Of a stretch of DNA of 64,000 bases, positions 35,532 to 45,121 are shown one piece after another. Below the pieces are notes generated by a model, which saw nothing but the letters and a program-made list of their open reading frames with translations, ran no database searches and was not told the origin of the DNA. Position 1 is the stretch's first letter. Each line of letters starts with the position of its first letter. Source of the DNA: an uncultured Caulobacterales bacterium (GTDB taxonomy: Bacteria; Pseudomonadota; Alphaproteobacteria; Caulobacterales; Caulobacteraceae); NCBI GenBank assembly GCA_903884425.1, contig CAISEP010000006.1, positions 113,049 through 177,048 on the forward strand, given 5' to 3'. The position numbers were made by a program, and so were the translations under genes.

Positions 35532-36884
35532 ATGTCGGTTTCCACTTCGCGCGCGGCTGTGATCCTGGCTGCAGGTCAGGGTACGCGGATGCGGTCTCCG
35601 GTGCCCAAGGTGCTGCACCGCGTCGGCGGACGGGCCATGCTGGACCGGGCCATCGACGCCGTGCAGGCGGCGGGCTGCACCCGGATCGTGGTGGTGGCCG
35701 GGGCCCATTCGCCGCAGGTGGCCCGCCATGCCGTGGCGCGCCTGGGCGACGGGGCGGTGGTGATCCAGGATCCCCCCCTCGGTACCGGTCACGCCGTGCT
35801 GGCCGCCCGGGAGGCCCTGGCGGATTTCGATGGCGACGTGCTGGTCAGCTATGCGGACACGCCGCTGCTGGACGGGGCCTGTTTCGCGCCCCTGTTCTCC
35901 GCCCGGGAGGCCGGTGCCGACCTGGCCGTCCTCGGCTTCGAGGCGGCGGATCCCGGCCCCTATGGTCGGCTGCTGATCGGCGAGGGCGAGGCTCTCGACG
36001 GGATCGTCGAGGCCCGGGACGCCACGGCGGAGCAACTGGCCATCCGTCTGTGCAATTCCGGCGTGCTGGCGGCTCCCCGGGCCCTGCTGTTCGGCCTGCT
36101 GGCCGAGGTCCGCAACGACAATGCCAAGCAGGAATACTATCTGACGGACGTGGTCGGGCTGGCCCGCGGGCGGGGGCTGAAGGTGCGGGCCGTGTTCGCG
36201 CCGGAGACCTCGGTCATGGGGGTGAACAGCCAGGCCGAGCTGGCCGAGGCGGAGGCTGCCTTCCAGCAGGGGGTGCGGCAGCGGCTTCTGGACGCGGGCG
36301 TCACCATGCCGGCCCCGGAGACCGTCATGTTCAGCCATGACACGGAGATCGCCGCTGGTGCCGTGATCGAGCCCTTTGTGGTGTTCGGGCCCGGCGTGGT
36401 GGTGGGCCAGGCGACCATCCGGGCCTTCAGCCATCTGGAGGGGGCGCGGGTGGCGGATCACGCGATCATCGGCCCCTATGCGCGCCTGCGCCCCGCCGCG
36501 GAGATCGGGGAGGGGGCCCATATCGGCAACTTCGTCGAGGTGAAGGCCGTGACCGTCGGCGCCGGGGCCAAGGCCAACCATCTGAGCTATCTGGGGGATG
36601 GCGTCGTCGGGCCGGGGGCCAACATCGGGGCCGGGACGATCTTCTGCAACTATGACGGCTTCGACAAGCACCGGACCGAGGTGGGGGCCGGGGCCTTCAT
36701 CGGCTCCAACTCCGCCCTGGTGGCGCCGGTGACCATCGGGGCCGGGGCCTATGTGGGGTCCGGTTCCGTCATCACCCGGCCCGTGGCCGCCGACGCCCTG
36801 GCCGTCACCCGGCCCGAGCAGGTGGAAAAGCCCGGCTGGGCGGCCCGGTTCCGCGCGCTCAAGTCAGGACGGAAGGCGAGATGA
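35532..36884 (+). CDS. glmU: Bifunctional GlmU: GlcNAc-1-P uridyltransferase / GlcN-1-P acetyltransferase
   Basis: Makes UDP-GlcNAc, the precursor of peptidoglycan and lipid A. The 450 residues have an N-terminal pyrophosphorylase ([51 protein letters not shown]) and a C-terminal left-handed beta-helix acetyltransferase. The helix is seen as hexapeptide repeats ([85 protein letters not shown]). The start was picked from GGTGAG before the ATG. Its end overlaps rpiA by 4 bp. glmS is elsewhere in the window (1450-3282). Confidence 0.97.
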   Translation: MSVSTSRAAVILAAGQGTRMRSPVPKVLHRVGGRAMLDRAIDAVQAAGCTRIVVVAGAHSPQVARHAVARLGDGAVVIQDPPLGTGHAVLAAREALADFDGDVLVSYADTPLLDGACFAPLFSAREAGADLAVLGFEAADPGPYGRLLIGEGEALDGIVEARDATAEQLAIRLCNSGVLAAPRALLFGLLAEVRNDNAKQEYYLTDVVGLARGRGLKVRAVFAPETSVMGVNSQAELAEAEAAFQQGVRQRLLDAGVTMPAPETVMFSHDTEIAAGAVIEPFVVFGPGVVVGQATIRAFSHLEGARVADHAIIGPYARLRPAAEIGEGAHIGNFVEVKAVTVGAGAKANHLSYLGDGVVGPGANIGAGTIFCNYDGFDKHRTEVGAGAFIGSNSALVAPVTIGAGAYVGSGSVITRPVAADALAVTRPEQVEKPGWAARFRALKSGRKAR

Positions 36885-37579
36885 ACCCGATCGACCGCCA
36901 GAAGCAGGCCTCCGCGGCCGCCGCTGCCCTCGAGATCGAGGACGGCATGACCGTCGGGCTCGGCACCGGGTCCACCGCGGCCCATTTCGTCACGGCCCTG
37001 GCGCAGCGCGCGGCGGCGGAAAAGCTCCGGCTGCGGTGCGTCTCGACCTCCCGGGTGACGGCGGACCAGGCCGTGGGGCTCGGCCTGACGGTCCTGCCCC
37101 TCGACGATGTGGAGACGATCGACATCACCGTCGACGGGGCCGACGAGATCGGTCCTGGGCTGAGCCTGATCAAGGGCGGCGGCGCAGCGCTCCTGCGGGA
37201 GAAGCTGGTCTGGGAATCCTCCCGCCGCTGCATCGTGATCGCCGATGCGGCCAAGGTGGTGGCGACGCTGGGGGCCTTCCCCCTGCCGGTGGAGGTCGTC
37301 GCCTTCGGTCACACGGCCACCGCCCGGCGGATCGACGCGGCCATCCGGGCGCTGGGCCTGTCCGCGGAGCCCAGACTGAGGATTCGGGACGGTGTGCCGG
37401 TTCAGACGGACAGTGGACAGTTGATCTATGATCTGGCTTGTGGAGCGCTTCCGGACCCGGTCGCCGTGGCCACGGCCCTGAAGCGGATCACCGGCGTGAT
37501 GGACCACGGCCTGTTCCTGGGCCTGGCCAGCGAGGCCCTGGTCGGGGGTGTCAACGGCGTGTCCCGTCTCGGGCGGTGA
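36881..37579 (+). CDS. rpiA: Ribose-5-phosphate isomerase A
   Basis: Interconverts ribose-5-phosphate and ribulose-5-phosphate in the pentose phosphate pathway. Its 232 residues show all RpiA signatures: [15 protein letters not shown] (phosphate loop), [28 protein letters not shown] (catalytic Asp, Glu and Lys) and a C-terminal [21 protein letters not shown]. The ATG overlaps the glmU stop (ATGA), so translation is coupled. The glutathione reductase gene follows 26 bp later. Its product, ribulose-5-phosphate, is also the substrate of KdsD encoded near the left end, though the genes are not linked. Confidence 0.96.
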   Translation: MNPIDRQKQASAAAAALEIEDGMTVGLGTGSTAAHFVTALAQRAAAEKLRLRCVSTSRVTADQAVGLGLTVLPLDDVETIDITVDGADEIGPGLSLIKGGGAALLREKLVWESSRRCIVIADAAKVVATLGAFPLPVEVVAFGHTATARRIDAAIRALGLSAEPRLRIRDGVPVQTDSGQLIYDLACGALPDPVAVATALKRITGVMDHGLFLGLASEALVGGVNGVSRLGR

Positions 37580-37605
37580 GTGCGGTCTGGTCCTTGGAGA
37601 GCGCG

Positions 37606-38991
37606 ATGCCCGGCTTTGATTATGATCTGTTCGTCATCGGCGCGGGGTCGGGCGGGGTGCGGGCGGCGCGGCTGGCGGCCCTCTCCGGGGCCCGGGTGGC
37701 CGTGGCGGAGGAGTATCGCCCCGGCGGGACCTGCGTCATCCGCGGCTGTGTGCCCAAGAAGTTCATGGTCTATGCCTCGGAATTCACGGACCATTTCCGT
37801 CTGGCCGAAGGTTTTGGCTGGTCTGTGGGCGCGCGGTCCTTCGACTGGGGCCGGTTCATGTCCCTCAAGGACGCGGAGATCGCCCGCCTGTCCGGGGTCT
37901 ATGCCGCCAATCTGGTGAAGGCAGGGGCCGACCTGATCGAGGACAAGGCCCGCTTCGTCGATTCCCACACCCTCGAACTGGTGGGGCAGGGACGCCGGGT
38001 CACCGCCGCCCGCATCCTGATCGCCACCGGGGGCCGGCCCCGGCTGCCCGCCGGCCTGCCGGGGGTCGAGCACGCCATCACCTCCAACGAAGCCTTCCAG
38101 ATGGCAGAGCTGCCCCGGCGCATCGTCGTGGTGGGCGGGGGCTATATCGCCGTGGAGTTCGCCTGCATCTTCCAGGGGCTCGGCGTGGAGACGACCCTGG
38201 TCTACCGGGGCACCAACATCCTGCGCGGGTTCGACGAGGACGTCCGCGCCCATTTGGCCGACGAATTCCACAAGCGCGGCCTGGCGGTCCGGCTGTCCAC
38301 CCAGCATGAGCGGATCGAGAAGACCGAGGCGGGCCTCGTCAGCCACCTGCGCGGCGGCGGGCAGATCGTCAGCGATGCGGTGATGTTCGCCACCGGCCGA
38401 GAGCCCTATGTGGAGGGCCTGGGCCTCGAGACGGCCGGGGTGGCCGTGTCGGAGGCCGGGGCCATCGTGGTCGACGACTATTCGAGGACCTCGGTCCCGC
38501 ACATCTGGGCCGTGGGGGACGTGACCGACCGGGTCAACCTCACCCCCGTGGCCATCCGCGAAGGGGCGGCCTTCGCCCAGACGGAGTTCTACGGCAAGCC
38601 CACCCGCTTCGACCACGAGACCATTGCCACGGCGGTCTTCTCCCAGCCCCAGGTGGCCTGCGTCGGCCTGACCGAGGCCGAGGCCCGCCACGGCCTCGGG
38701 GCGGTGGATATCTATCGCGCGGCCTTCCGGCCCATGAAGACGATCTTTGCCGGGCGGGAGGATCGGGTGCTGATGAAGCTCGTGGTGGAGCGGGCGACGG
38801 ACAAGGTGGTCGGCTGCCACATCGTCGGCCCCGACTCCGCCGAGATGATCCAGCTGGCGGCCATCGCGGTGAAGGCGGGCCTGACCAAGGCCCAGTGGGA
38901 CGCCACCTGCGCCGTCCATCCCACCCTGGCGGAAGAGCTTGTTACCATGCGCGACGTCTATGTGGCACCGGGGATGGGGGGCAGCACGTGA
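37606..38991 (+). CDS. gor: Glutathione-disulfide reductase
   Basis: An NADPH- and FAD-dependent disulfide oxidoreductase of 461 residues that regenerates glutathione. YDLFVIGAGSGGVRAARLAA binds FAD, and GGTCVIRGCVPKKFMVYASEF has the redox-active Cys pair (C-V-I-R-G-C). IVVVGGGYIAVEFACIFQGLGVETTLVYRG binds NADPH, SVPHIWAVGDVTDRVNLTPVAIREG is the second FAD contact, and HPTLAEELV carries the C-terminal catalytic histidine. GGAGA precedes the ATG. Its TGA overlaps the GTG start of the O-antigen ligase (GTGA). Confidence 0.95.
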   Translation: MPGFDYDLFVIGAGSGGVRAARLAALSGARVAVAEEYRPGGTCVIRGCVPKKFMVYASEFTDHFRLAEGFGWSVGARSFDWGRFMSLKDAEIARLSGVYAANLVKAGADLIEDKARFVDSHTLELVGQGRRVTAARILIATGGRPRLPAGLPGVEHAITSNEAFQMAELPRRIVVVGGGYIAVEFACIFQGLGVETTLVYRGTNILRGFDEDVRAHLADEFHKRGLAVRLSTQHERIEKTEAGLVSHLRGGGQIVSDAVMFATGREPYVEGLGLETAGVAVSEAGAIVVDDYSRTSVPHIWAVGDVTDRVNLTPVAIREGAAFAQTEFYGKPTRFDHETIATAVFSQPQVACVGLTEAEARHGLGAVDIYRAAFRPMKTIFAGREDRVLMKLVVERATDKVVGCHIVGPDSAEMIQLAAIAVKAGLTKAQWDATCAVHPTLAEELVTMRDVYVAPGMGGST

Positions 38992-40382
38992 TCGGACCGG
39001 AACGGGCGGTTCCCCCGGTGTCCGATCCTGTGGAAGGCCCTCCCGGCACCGGTCCGGTGGTGGATGCGCAGGGCCTGGCGGCCCTGGCGGCCGAACTGCA
39101 CGCGGATGTGCCGGAGGTCCCCTTCGTTCCCGGCTGGCGCGCCCAACTGGCCATGACCTGGCGGGACACGGTGTGGCTGACCCTGGTCCTGCTGACGCCG
39201 CTGCTGTCCTATGGCGGCAATCTGGGCTTCTCGATCCTGATGGCGGTGGCCGGTCTGGCGAGCTTTGCGGTCATCCCGCCCGCCCGTCGCCGGTCCGTGG
39301 GCTTTGCCCTGCTGGCAGGCCTGCTGGTGCTGGCCCTGTGCAGCAGCGCCTGGGCCGTCTGGCAACCGGACCTGTCGCATCTGGAGAAGGCCCGGAATGC
39401 CCAGGCCCTGACAGGGGTGAAGCTGGTATTCCAGCTGGCCCTGTACGGCTCCGTGATCAGCGCCATGGTGGCCGTGCGGCGGACCACCGCGCGGTTCGGC
39501 CTGACCGTGCTGGCGGTGGGCATGGCCCTGGTGGTCGCGGTGGTGCTCATCGAATTTGCGGGGTCGGAGCGGATCTACATGTCGATCAAGATGGCCCTGC
39601 ACCAGACGGCGCGACCGGACCTGGCGCGGCGCAATGTCGGCCGGGCCTTCTATCCGCTGGTGCTGCTGATCTGGCCCATGGGGCTTCATCTGTGGCGAAA
39701 GGGCGGGGGATGGCGCGGCCTGGCCGGGTTCCTGGCCTGTGGCACCCTCGCAGGGGCGCTGGTGTTCCGGGTGGACGCCGCCATCGTCGCGCTGCTGGCC
39801 GGGAGTCTCGCGGTCGCGGCTGTAATGTACAGCGGGCGATTGGCGATCGTGTCGGCCATGGGCGCGGCCATTGCCTATTTCGTGCTGGCCCCGCTGATGT
39901 TCAGCGCCCACTGCCCGCTGGGCCTCCTCCATGCCGGCGGGGGGGTGGCCAAGGCGTCCTGGGGGGCGCGGCTCGAGATCTGGCGGGTGGCCGCGAGCCT
40001 GATCGAACGGCGGCCGTTCCTGGGCTGGGGCCTGGACGCCAGCCGCGCCTTTCCGGGCATCATCCCCCTGCACCCCCATGATGCGGCGCTGCAGGTCTGG
40101 CTGGAGCTGGGGGCTGCGGGTATCGGCCTGGTGGCCACCTTCTTTGCCTGGATGTTCATCCGGATCGAGATGGTCCGGCAGCGGGACACGCCGCTGGCAG
40201 CCGCCGCGGTGGGGTCGCTGGTGGCCTATCTGGTCATCGGCGGGCTGAGCTTCGGGATCTGGCAGGAGTGGTGGCTCGGCCTCGGTGCCCTGACGATCGT
40301 CGTGTTCTCGGCCCTGACCAATGCCCGGCGGCTGCCCCGGGCGGACACCCTGTCGCAACTGGTGCCGCTGGCGTCCCTCTGA
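38988..40382 (+). CDS. O-antigen ligase/polymerase family membrane protein
   Basis: A 464-residue polytopic protein. About 60 soluble residues are followed by 10-12 hydrophobic segments. The Wzy_C-like core is in the second half: RLEIWRVAASLIERRPFLGWGLDASRAFP and PLHPHDAALQVWLELGAAGIGL, where the conserved H-x-x-x-x-Q-x-W-x-E-x-G pattern marks the periplasmic loop of O-antigen ligases. It probably joins or polymerises surface glycans. The GTG start overlaps the gor stop, an unusual partner for such a gene. A 7-bp hairpin lies 16 bp past the stop. The exact glycan is unknown. Confidence 0.85.
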   Translation: MIGPERAVPPVSDPVEGPPGTGPVVDAQGLAALAAELHADVPEVPFVPGWRAQLAMTWRDTVWLTLVLLTPLLSYGGNLGFSILMAVAGLASFAVIPPARRRSVGFALLAGLLVLALCSSAWAVWQPDLSHLEKARNAQALTGVKLVFQLALYGSVISAMVAVRRTTARFGLTVLAVGMALVVAVVLIEFAGSERIYMSIKMALHQTARPDLARRNVGRAFYPLVLLIWPMGLHLWRKGGGWRGLAGFLACGTLAGALVFRVDAAIVALLAGSLAVAAVMYSGRLAIVSAMGAAIAYFVLAPLMFSAHCPLGLLHAGGGVAKASWGARLEIWRVAASLIERRPFLGWGLDASRAFPGIIPLHPHDAALQVWLELGAAGIGLVATFFAWMFIRIEMVRQRDTPLAAAAVGSLVAYLVIGGLSFGIWQEWWLGLGALTIVVFSALTNARRLPRADTLSQLVPLASL

Positions 40383-40397
40383 GGGACCTGTGTCCGC

Positions 40398-40417
40398 CCC
40401 GCTCACCGGGGAGCGGG
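40398..40417 (+). terminator. Hairpin after the glmU-rpiA-gor-ligase operon
   Basis: CCCGCTC (40398-40404) pairs with GAGCGGG (40411-40417) across a 6-nt loop, 15 bp past the ligase stop. No T tract follows, so it is either a weak terminator or an mRNA end stabiliser. aroF begins 90 bp later. Confidence 0.45.
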
Positions 40418-40507
40418 ACGTCGGCTGGTTGCAGCTGAAACCGTCTTGCTTTGCGCTGCCCGCACATAGCGACTATATGCGTCCCTCCCGAGTACGAGAG
40501 CACGGCC

Positions 40508-41887
40508 ATGAGCGAGCGTTGGTCGCCGGCGACCTGGAGAACCAGGCCGGCGAAGCACATCCCGAACGATTATCCGGACCCCGCGGCCCTGTCGCGGGTG
40601 GAGGAGACCCTGCGGCTCATGCCGCCGCTGGTTTTTGCGGGCGAGGCGCGGCAGCTCAAGCACCGCCTGGCCTCGGTGGCGGCAGGCGATGCGTTCCTGC
40701 TGCAGGGGGGCGACTGCGCCGAGAGCTTCAAGGAATTCCACGCGGACAACATCCGCGACACCTTCCGCCTGCTGCTGCAGATGGCGGTGGTGCTGACCTT
40801 TGCCGGCGGCAAGCCGGTGGTGAAGATCGGCCGCATCGCCGGTCAGTTCGCCAAGCCCCGCTCCGAGCCGATCGAGACCGTCGACGGGGTGACCCTGCCG
40901 TCCTACCGGGGTGACAACATCAACGGCCAGGACTTCGATCCGGACTCCCGGGCCCCGGATCCGGACCGGCTGCTGCGGGCCTACAGCCAGTCGGCGGCCA
41001 CCCTGAACCTGCTGCGGGCCTTTGCCGGCGGCGGCTATGCCAACCTGTACAACGTTCACCGCTGGACCCTTGGCTTCGTCGAGGGCAGCCCCCAGGGCGC
41101 GCGATATGGCGAGCTGGCGGACAAGATCTCCGAGACCCTGGACTTCATGTCGGCCATCGGTCTGACCCCGGACAAGCAGCCGGAACTGAACCAGGTGGAG
41201 TTCTACACCAGCCACGAGGCCCTGCTGCTGGGCTACGAGGAGGCGATGACCCGGGTCGATAGCACCTCGGGCGACTGGTACGACACCTCGGCCCACATGC
41301 TGTGGATCGGGGAGCGGACCCGCCAGTTGGACGGCGCGCACATCGAGTTCATGAAGGGGGTGAAGAACCCCATCGGCCTCAAGTGCGGGCCGACCATGGA
41401 GCCTGATGACCTGCTGCGGCTGATCGACACCCTCAGCCCGCAGAACGAGGCGGGACGCCTGACGCTGATCGGACGCTTCGGGTCCGACAAGATCGCCCAG
41501 CGCCTGCCCGCCCTGATGGCGGCGACGGTGCGGGAGGGCCGCAATGTCGTGTGGTCCATCGATCCGATGCACGGCAACACCCTGAAGGCCGCCAACGGCT
41601 ACAAGACCCGGCCCTTCGACCGGATCCTGTCGGAGGTGAAGAGCTTCATCGAGATCGCCGGCGCGGAGGGGGCCCATCCCGGCGGCGTGCACCTTGAGAT
41701 GACCGGCCAGAACGTGACGGAGTGCCTGGGCGGGGCCCGGGCCCTGTCCGAGGACGAGCTGTCCGCCCGCTACCACACCCACTGCGACCCGCGGCTGAAT
41801 GCGGACCAGGCCCTGGAACTGGCCTTCCTGGTGGCGGAGAAGCTGAAGGACGCCCGCGTCGGTGCCGGGCTGCTGAAGGCCGGTTGA
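40508..41887 (+). CDS. aroF: 3-deoxy-7-phosphoheptulonate synthase, class II
   Basis: Condenses PEP and erythrose-4-phosphate, the first step to aromatic amino acids. It is the plant-like class II form, 459 residues, as is usual in alphaproteobacteria. Characteristic stretches are [68 protein letters not shown]-like [14 protein letters not shown], and [17 protein letters not shown]. The ATG at 40508 begins [11 protein letters not shown], the normal N-terminus; the open frame upstream to 40451 is not needed. It converges on the DUF429-like gene 9 bp downstream. Confidence 0.96.
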   Translation: MSERWSPATWRTRPAKHIPNDYPDPAALSRVEETLRLMPPLVFAGEARQLKHRLASVAAGDAFLLQGGDCAESFKEFHADNIRDTFRLLLQMAVVLTFAGGKPVVKIGRIAGQFAKPRSEPIETVDGVTLPSYRGDNINGQDFDPDSRAPDPDRLLRAYSQSAATLNLLRAFAGGGYANLYNVHRWTLGFVEGSPQGARYGELADKISETLDFMSAIGLTPDKQPELNQVEFYTSHEALLLGYEEAMTRVDSTSGDWYDTSAHMLWIGERTRQLDGAHIEFMKGVKNPIGLKCGPTMEPDDLLRLIDTLSPQNEAGRLTLIGRFGSDKIAQRLPALMAATVREGRNVVWSIDPMHGNTLKAANGYKTRPFDRILSEVKSFIEIAGAEGAHPGGVHLEMTGQNVTECLGGARALSEDELSARYHTHCDPRLNADQALELAFLVAEKLKDARVGAGLLKAG

Positions 41888-41896
41888 TCCGGGACG

Positions 41897-42805
41897 TCAG
41901 ACGCCGAGGATCCAGCCTTCCTCGGTTTCCACGTCCTTGATCAGGGCCTCGCTGGCGTCCTTCGGGGCGGCGAACAGGGGGCCGAGCTTGCCGGCCTCGT
42001 CCAGCTTGTAGAAATGCTCGCACAGGGCCCGGACCTGCGCCAGGTCAGGGGCCTCGTTGCCTTCGGGCTTCGACGGGATCAGGGACGGATAGACCTCGGC
42101 CAGGACCGCTTCCTTGCCCTCCAGGTCGGCGTCCTTCAGTTCCTTCCAGCCGGTGGTGAACGGCCAGACGGCGGCCTTTTCCCCCAGTTCCTCGCTCAAT
42201 CGCCGGACGGCCGGAATGCCCACGATCACCTGGCCCCCGACACTTCCTGCGCCCATCAGCTGCCAGGCGGGCTTGGCCTGGGCCTTGCCGGCGGCGTGGG
42301 TCACGGCCTCGGCGTGGCGGTAGACGGGCAGGCCGTCGGCGACCGTCTCCGGCGGCTTGGTGGGGGTCAGCCAGCGCTGGGCGTCCTTGGGCGGGCAGCC
42401 CCAGAACGGCCAGGGCTGATCGGTCATCAGCCGGTTCATCTTGGCGGCAACGGCGAAGCGGTTGTTGGTGTTGTCCTTCTTGTCCACGACATTGGCAGCC
42501 AGGAACGACCAGACCCCCGCCCAGGACGGGTCCTTCAGCTGCAGCGCCGCACCGAGACCCCGGGGATAGCCCAGGTTGAAGTCGAAGCCGATCAGGGCCC
42601 GCTCGTTGCGCCGCCGCAGGTCAGCCAGAATGTCCCGCAGCTTGGCCTCGGCCTCGGCGCGGGTGGGCGGGTTCCAGGACTCGAAGCTCGGGCGGAAGCG
42701 GATGTCGCGCTTCACCATGCCGATCCAGACGGAGTCCTTGCCCGTCTTGGCGGTCTGGGCCGCGCTCCAGTCGACCATCACATAGGCATTGAAGAGTCGG
42801 GTCAT
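41897..42805 (-). CDS. DUF429-like predicted RNase H-fold protein
   Basis: A 302-residue soluble protein. The pattern suggests an RNase H-like fold as in DUF429: a first strand pair AYVMVDWSAAQTAKTGKDSVWIGMV with an early aspartate, a central RALIGFDFNLGYPRGLG with another, and AVLAEVYPSLIPSKPEG late in the chain, close to the E-x-Y-P motif of that family. Between these lie insertions, including a QPWPFWGCPPKDAQRW segment. Activity and substrate are unknown, and the assignment is by motif layout only. It is convergent with aroF; upstream, a long GC hairpin separates it from the MDR oxidoreductase gene. Confidence 0.7.
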   Translation of the reverse strand: MTRLFNAYVMVDWSAAQTAKTGKDSVWIGMVKRDIRFRPSFESWNPPTRAEAEAKLRDILADLRRRNERALIGFDFNLGYPRGLGAALQLKDPSWAGVWSFLAANVVDKKDNTNNRFAVAAKMNRLMTDQPWPFWGCPPKDAQRWLTPTKPPETVADGLPVYRHAEAVTHAAGKAQAKPAWQLMGAGSVGGQVIVGIPAVRRLSEELGEKAAVWPFTTGWKELKDADLEGKEAVLAEVYPSLIPSKPEGNEAPDLAQVRALCEHFYKLDEAGKLGPLFAAPKDASEALIKDVETEEGWILGV

Positions 42806-42880
42806 CGTGCTTCGGGCTTTCGGTTGGCCAGCGCGGTCCGCCGGCCGGGATCGGTGTCGTTCCCGCCGCGGGGCGGGGAT

Positions 42881-42912
42881 CGGAGCGCGCGCCTTCTACA
42901 GCGCGCGCTCCG
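42881..42912 (-). other. Long GC hairpin between two minus-strand genes
   Basis: A perfect 12-bp inverted repeat (42881-42892 with 42901-42912) around an 8-nt loop, 36 bp beyond the MDR oxidoreductase stop. It is the most stable structure in the 143-bp gap. No T tract follows in either direction, so an intrinsic terminator is not certain. Confidence 0.5.
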
Positions 42913-42948
42913 CCGTGCAAAGGCCCCGGCGACCCGCCAGGACCGCAA

Positions 42949-43950
42949 TCAGGACAGTTTCACCAGCATCTTCCCGGTGTTCTCGCCCTTGAACAGCTTG
43001 ATGAAGGCCCCGGGGGCGGCGGCGATGCCCTCGTCCACGGTCTCGCGCCAGGTGATCTGGCCCGCCTTGATCCAGCCGGTCATGTCGGCCAGGAAGCCCG
43101 GCAGGTCGCCGAAATGGTCGGAGACGATGAAGCCCTCGATCCGCAGGCGCTTGCCGACCACGTTGATGATGTTGGACGGGCCCGGGGAGGCGGCCATGTC
43201 GTTGTACTGCGAGATCATGCCGCAGACGGCGAACCGGGCGAAGGGGCGGGCGGCATTGATCGCCGCCTCGAGGTGGGTGCCGCCCACATTGTCGAAATAG
43301 ACGTCGATGCCCTTGGGCGCGACCCGGGCCAGGGCCGCGGTCAGGTCCTTCTCCGCGCGATAGTCGATGGCATGGTCTACGCCGATCTCCTTCAGGAAGG
43401 CGACCTTGTCCGCCCCGCCGGCGGTGCCGATGACGGTGGCGCCCTTGATCTTGGCGATCTGGCAGACGATCTGGCCCACGGCCCCAGCGGCGGCGGAGAC
43501 GAACACGGTGTCGCCCGCCTTGCAGCCGGCGATCTTCAGCAGGCCCACATAGGCGGTCATGCCCGGCATGCCGGCCACGCCCAGGAAGGCCTGGGGCGGC
43601 AGGCCCTGGGTGTCGATCTTCTGCAGGGCCGCGGCGGGGGCATTGAACACCTCCCGCCAGCCGAAGCCGGACTGGACGATGTCCCCGGGCTTCAGGGCCG
43701 GGTCGGCGGAGGCCACCACCTCGCCGATGGCACCGCCCTCGAGGGTCGCGCCGATCTGGAAGGGCGGGACATAGCTCTCCCGGTCGTACATCCGGCCGCG
43801 CATGTAGGGGTCGACGGACATGTACAGGTTGCGGACCTGGGCCTGGCCCGCGGCCGGTGCCGCCACCTCCACCGTGGCCAGCTCGAAGTCGGAGGCCTGG
43901 GGCATGCCGACCGGTCGCGACTTGAGGCGGATTTCCCGTGACTGGGTCAT
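42949..43950 (-). CDS. NADP-dependent MDR oxidoreductase (CurA/leukotriene B4 dehydrogenase type)
   Basis: A 333-residue zinc-free medium-chain reductase. MSVDPYMRGRMYD and PPFQIGATLEGGAIGEV are the signature of the LTB4 dehydrogenase/CurA group. TVFVSAAAGAVGQIVCQIAKIKGATVIGTAGG is the NADP-binding fold, and GIDVYFDNVGGTHLEAA follows. It reduces activated C=C bonds of enones, probably in detoxification. The ATG at 43950 opens with MTQSREIRLKSRP, the normal beginning; the longer open frame is not coding-like. GGGAG stands ten bases upstream. It is divergent from the Gfo/Idh/MocA gene, sharing about 224 bp. Confidence 0.93.
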   Translation of the reverse strand: MTQSREIRLKSRPVGMPQASDFELATVEVAAPAAGQAQVRNLYMSVDPYMRGRMYDRESYVPPFQIGATLEGGAIGEVVASADPALKPGDIVQSGFGWREVFNAPAAALQKIDTQGLPPQAFLGVAGMPGMTAYVGLLKIAGCKAGDTVFVSAAAGAVGQIVCQIAKIKGATVIGTAGGADKVAFLKEIGVDHAIDYRAEKDLTAALARVAPKGIDVYFDNVGGTHLEAAINAARPFARFAVCGMISQYNDMAASPGPSNIINVVGKRLRIEGFIVSDHFGDLPGFLADMTGWIKAGQITWRETVDEGIAAAPGAFIKLFKGENTGKMLVKLS

Positions 43951-44174
43951 ATGGCGAATTCTCCCGAATGATGATGGGTCCGTTGGCCGGACGCCGGGCA
44001 CCTTATGTGCCCCGCATGCGGGCGGCAATGTGGCTGGATGCCGTGGGTCGCGCGGCAAACGCGCGTCCGCGACGGCCGGCCGGGCCCGTGCCCCCTTGCG
44101 CGGACCGCCGGGGAGCGACACTAACGCTTCAGGCCCGATGCGCAGATCAGGGGCCAGGTCACAGCGAGGATCAG

Positions 44175-45086
44175 ATGAGGGAATTTGCAGCCGGTCAGGA
44201 GCTGCGGGCCGGGGTCGCCGGGGCCGGGGTGTTCGGCGGCTTCCATGCCCGCAAATATGCCGGTCTCGACGGGGTCCGGCTGGTGGGCGTGTTCGACCCG
44301 GATGCGGCCCGCGGCGCGGCGCTGGCATCGGAACTGGGGGCCGAGGCCTTCACCGATCTGGCGGCCTTCCTCGACGGGCTGGACGTGGTCACCATCGCCA
44401 CCCCGGGGGCCACCCACTACGAGATTGCCCTGGCCGCGGTGACCGCCGGGGCGTCGGTCTATGTGGAAAAGCCCCTGACCTATACCCTGGAGGAGGCGGA
44501 CCGGCTGCTGACGGCGGCGGCAAAGGCCGGCGTGACCGTCGCCTGCGGGCATCAGGAGCGGGTGACCTTCGCGGCCATGGGCCTGCTGGGGCAGGCGGTG
44601 CGGCCGATCGCGCTGGAGTCCATCCGCCACGGGACGCCCAACACCCGCAATCGCGACATTTCCTGCGTGCTGGACCTGATGATTCACGACCTGGACCTGG
44701 CGCTGGCCATGAGCGGCGACGATCCCGTCGCGGTGGAGGCCGAGGGCGTGTTCGACAAGGTCCGGGCCGAGGTGACCTTCAGCAGCGGCTGGACCGCGGT
44801 GTTCGAGGCCTCCCGGATCGAGGAGGCCCGCCGCCGGGTGATGCATGTGGACTTCCCCGGCGGGCCCGTGGACATCGACTTCCTGGCACCGTCCTTCGTC
44901 AACGGGTCCGGCCTTGCCCTCGACCCCGACTTTGCCGCGACGGCGGACGGGCGGGACCCCCTGGGCGTCAGCGTCGCGCGCTTCCTGGCCGCCGTGCGGG
45001 GGCAGGGGACGCCGGTGGCGACGGGCGAGGACGGGGCCCGCGCCCTCGACCTGGCCCTGGCGGTGGAACAGGCGGCGGGGATCTGA
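44175..45086 (+). CDS. Gfo/Idh/MocA family oxidoreductase
   Basis: A 303-residue NAD(P)-dependent sugar or cyclitol dehydrogenase-like protein. GVAGAGVFGGFHARKYAGLDGVRLVGVFDPD is the dinucleotide fold, VVTIATPGATHYEIALAAVTAGASVYVEKPLTYTLEEAD carries the conserved EKP lysine, and VLDLMIHDLDLALAM has the family's catalytic-site histidine. The start follows GAGGA by five bases; the frame upstream to 43938 is open but overlaps the divergent promoter region. The substrate is unknown. The cyclophilin-like gene starts 35 bp downstream. Confidence 0.88.
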   Translation: MREFAAGQELRAGVAGAGVFGGFHARKYAGLDGVRLVGVFDPDAARGAALASELGAEAFTDLAAFLDGLDVVTIATPGATHYEIALAAVTAGASVYVEKPLTYTLEEADRLLTAAAKAGVTVACGHQERVTFAAMGLLGQAVRPIALESIRHGTPNTRNRDISCVLDLMIHDLDLALAMSGDDPVAVEAEGVFDKVRAEVTFSSGWTAVFEASRIEEARRRVMHVDFPGGPVDIDFLAPSFVNGSGLALDPDFAATADGRDPLGVSVARFLAAVRGQGTPVATGEDGARALDLALAVEQAAGI

Positions 45087-45121
45087 TCCGGGGCAGCACT
45101 CCGGAGCTTGAGGAGGTCGGC

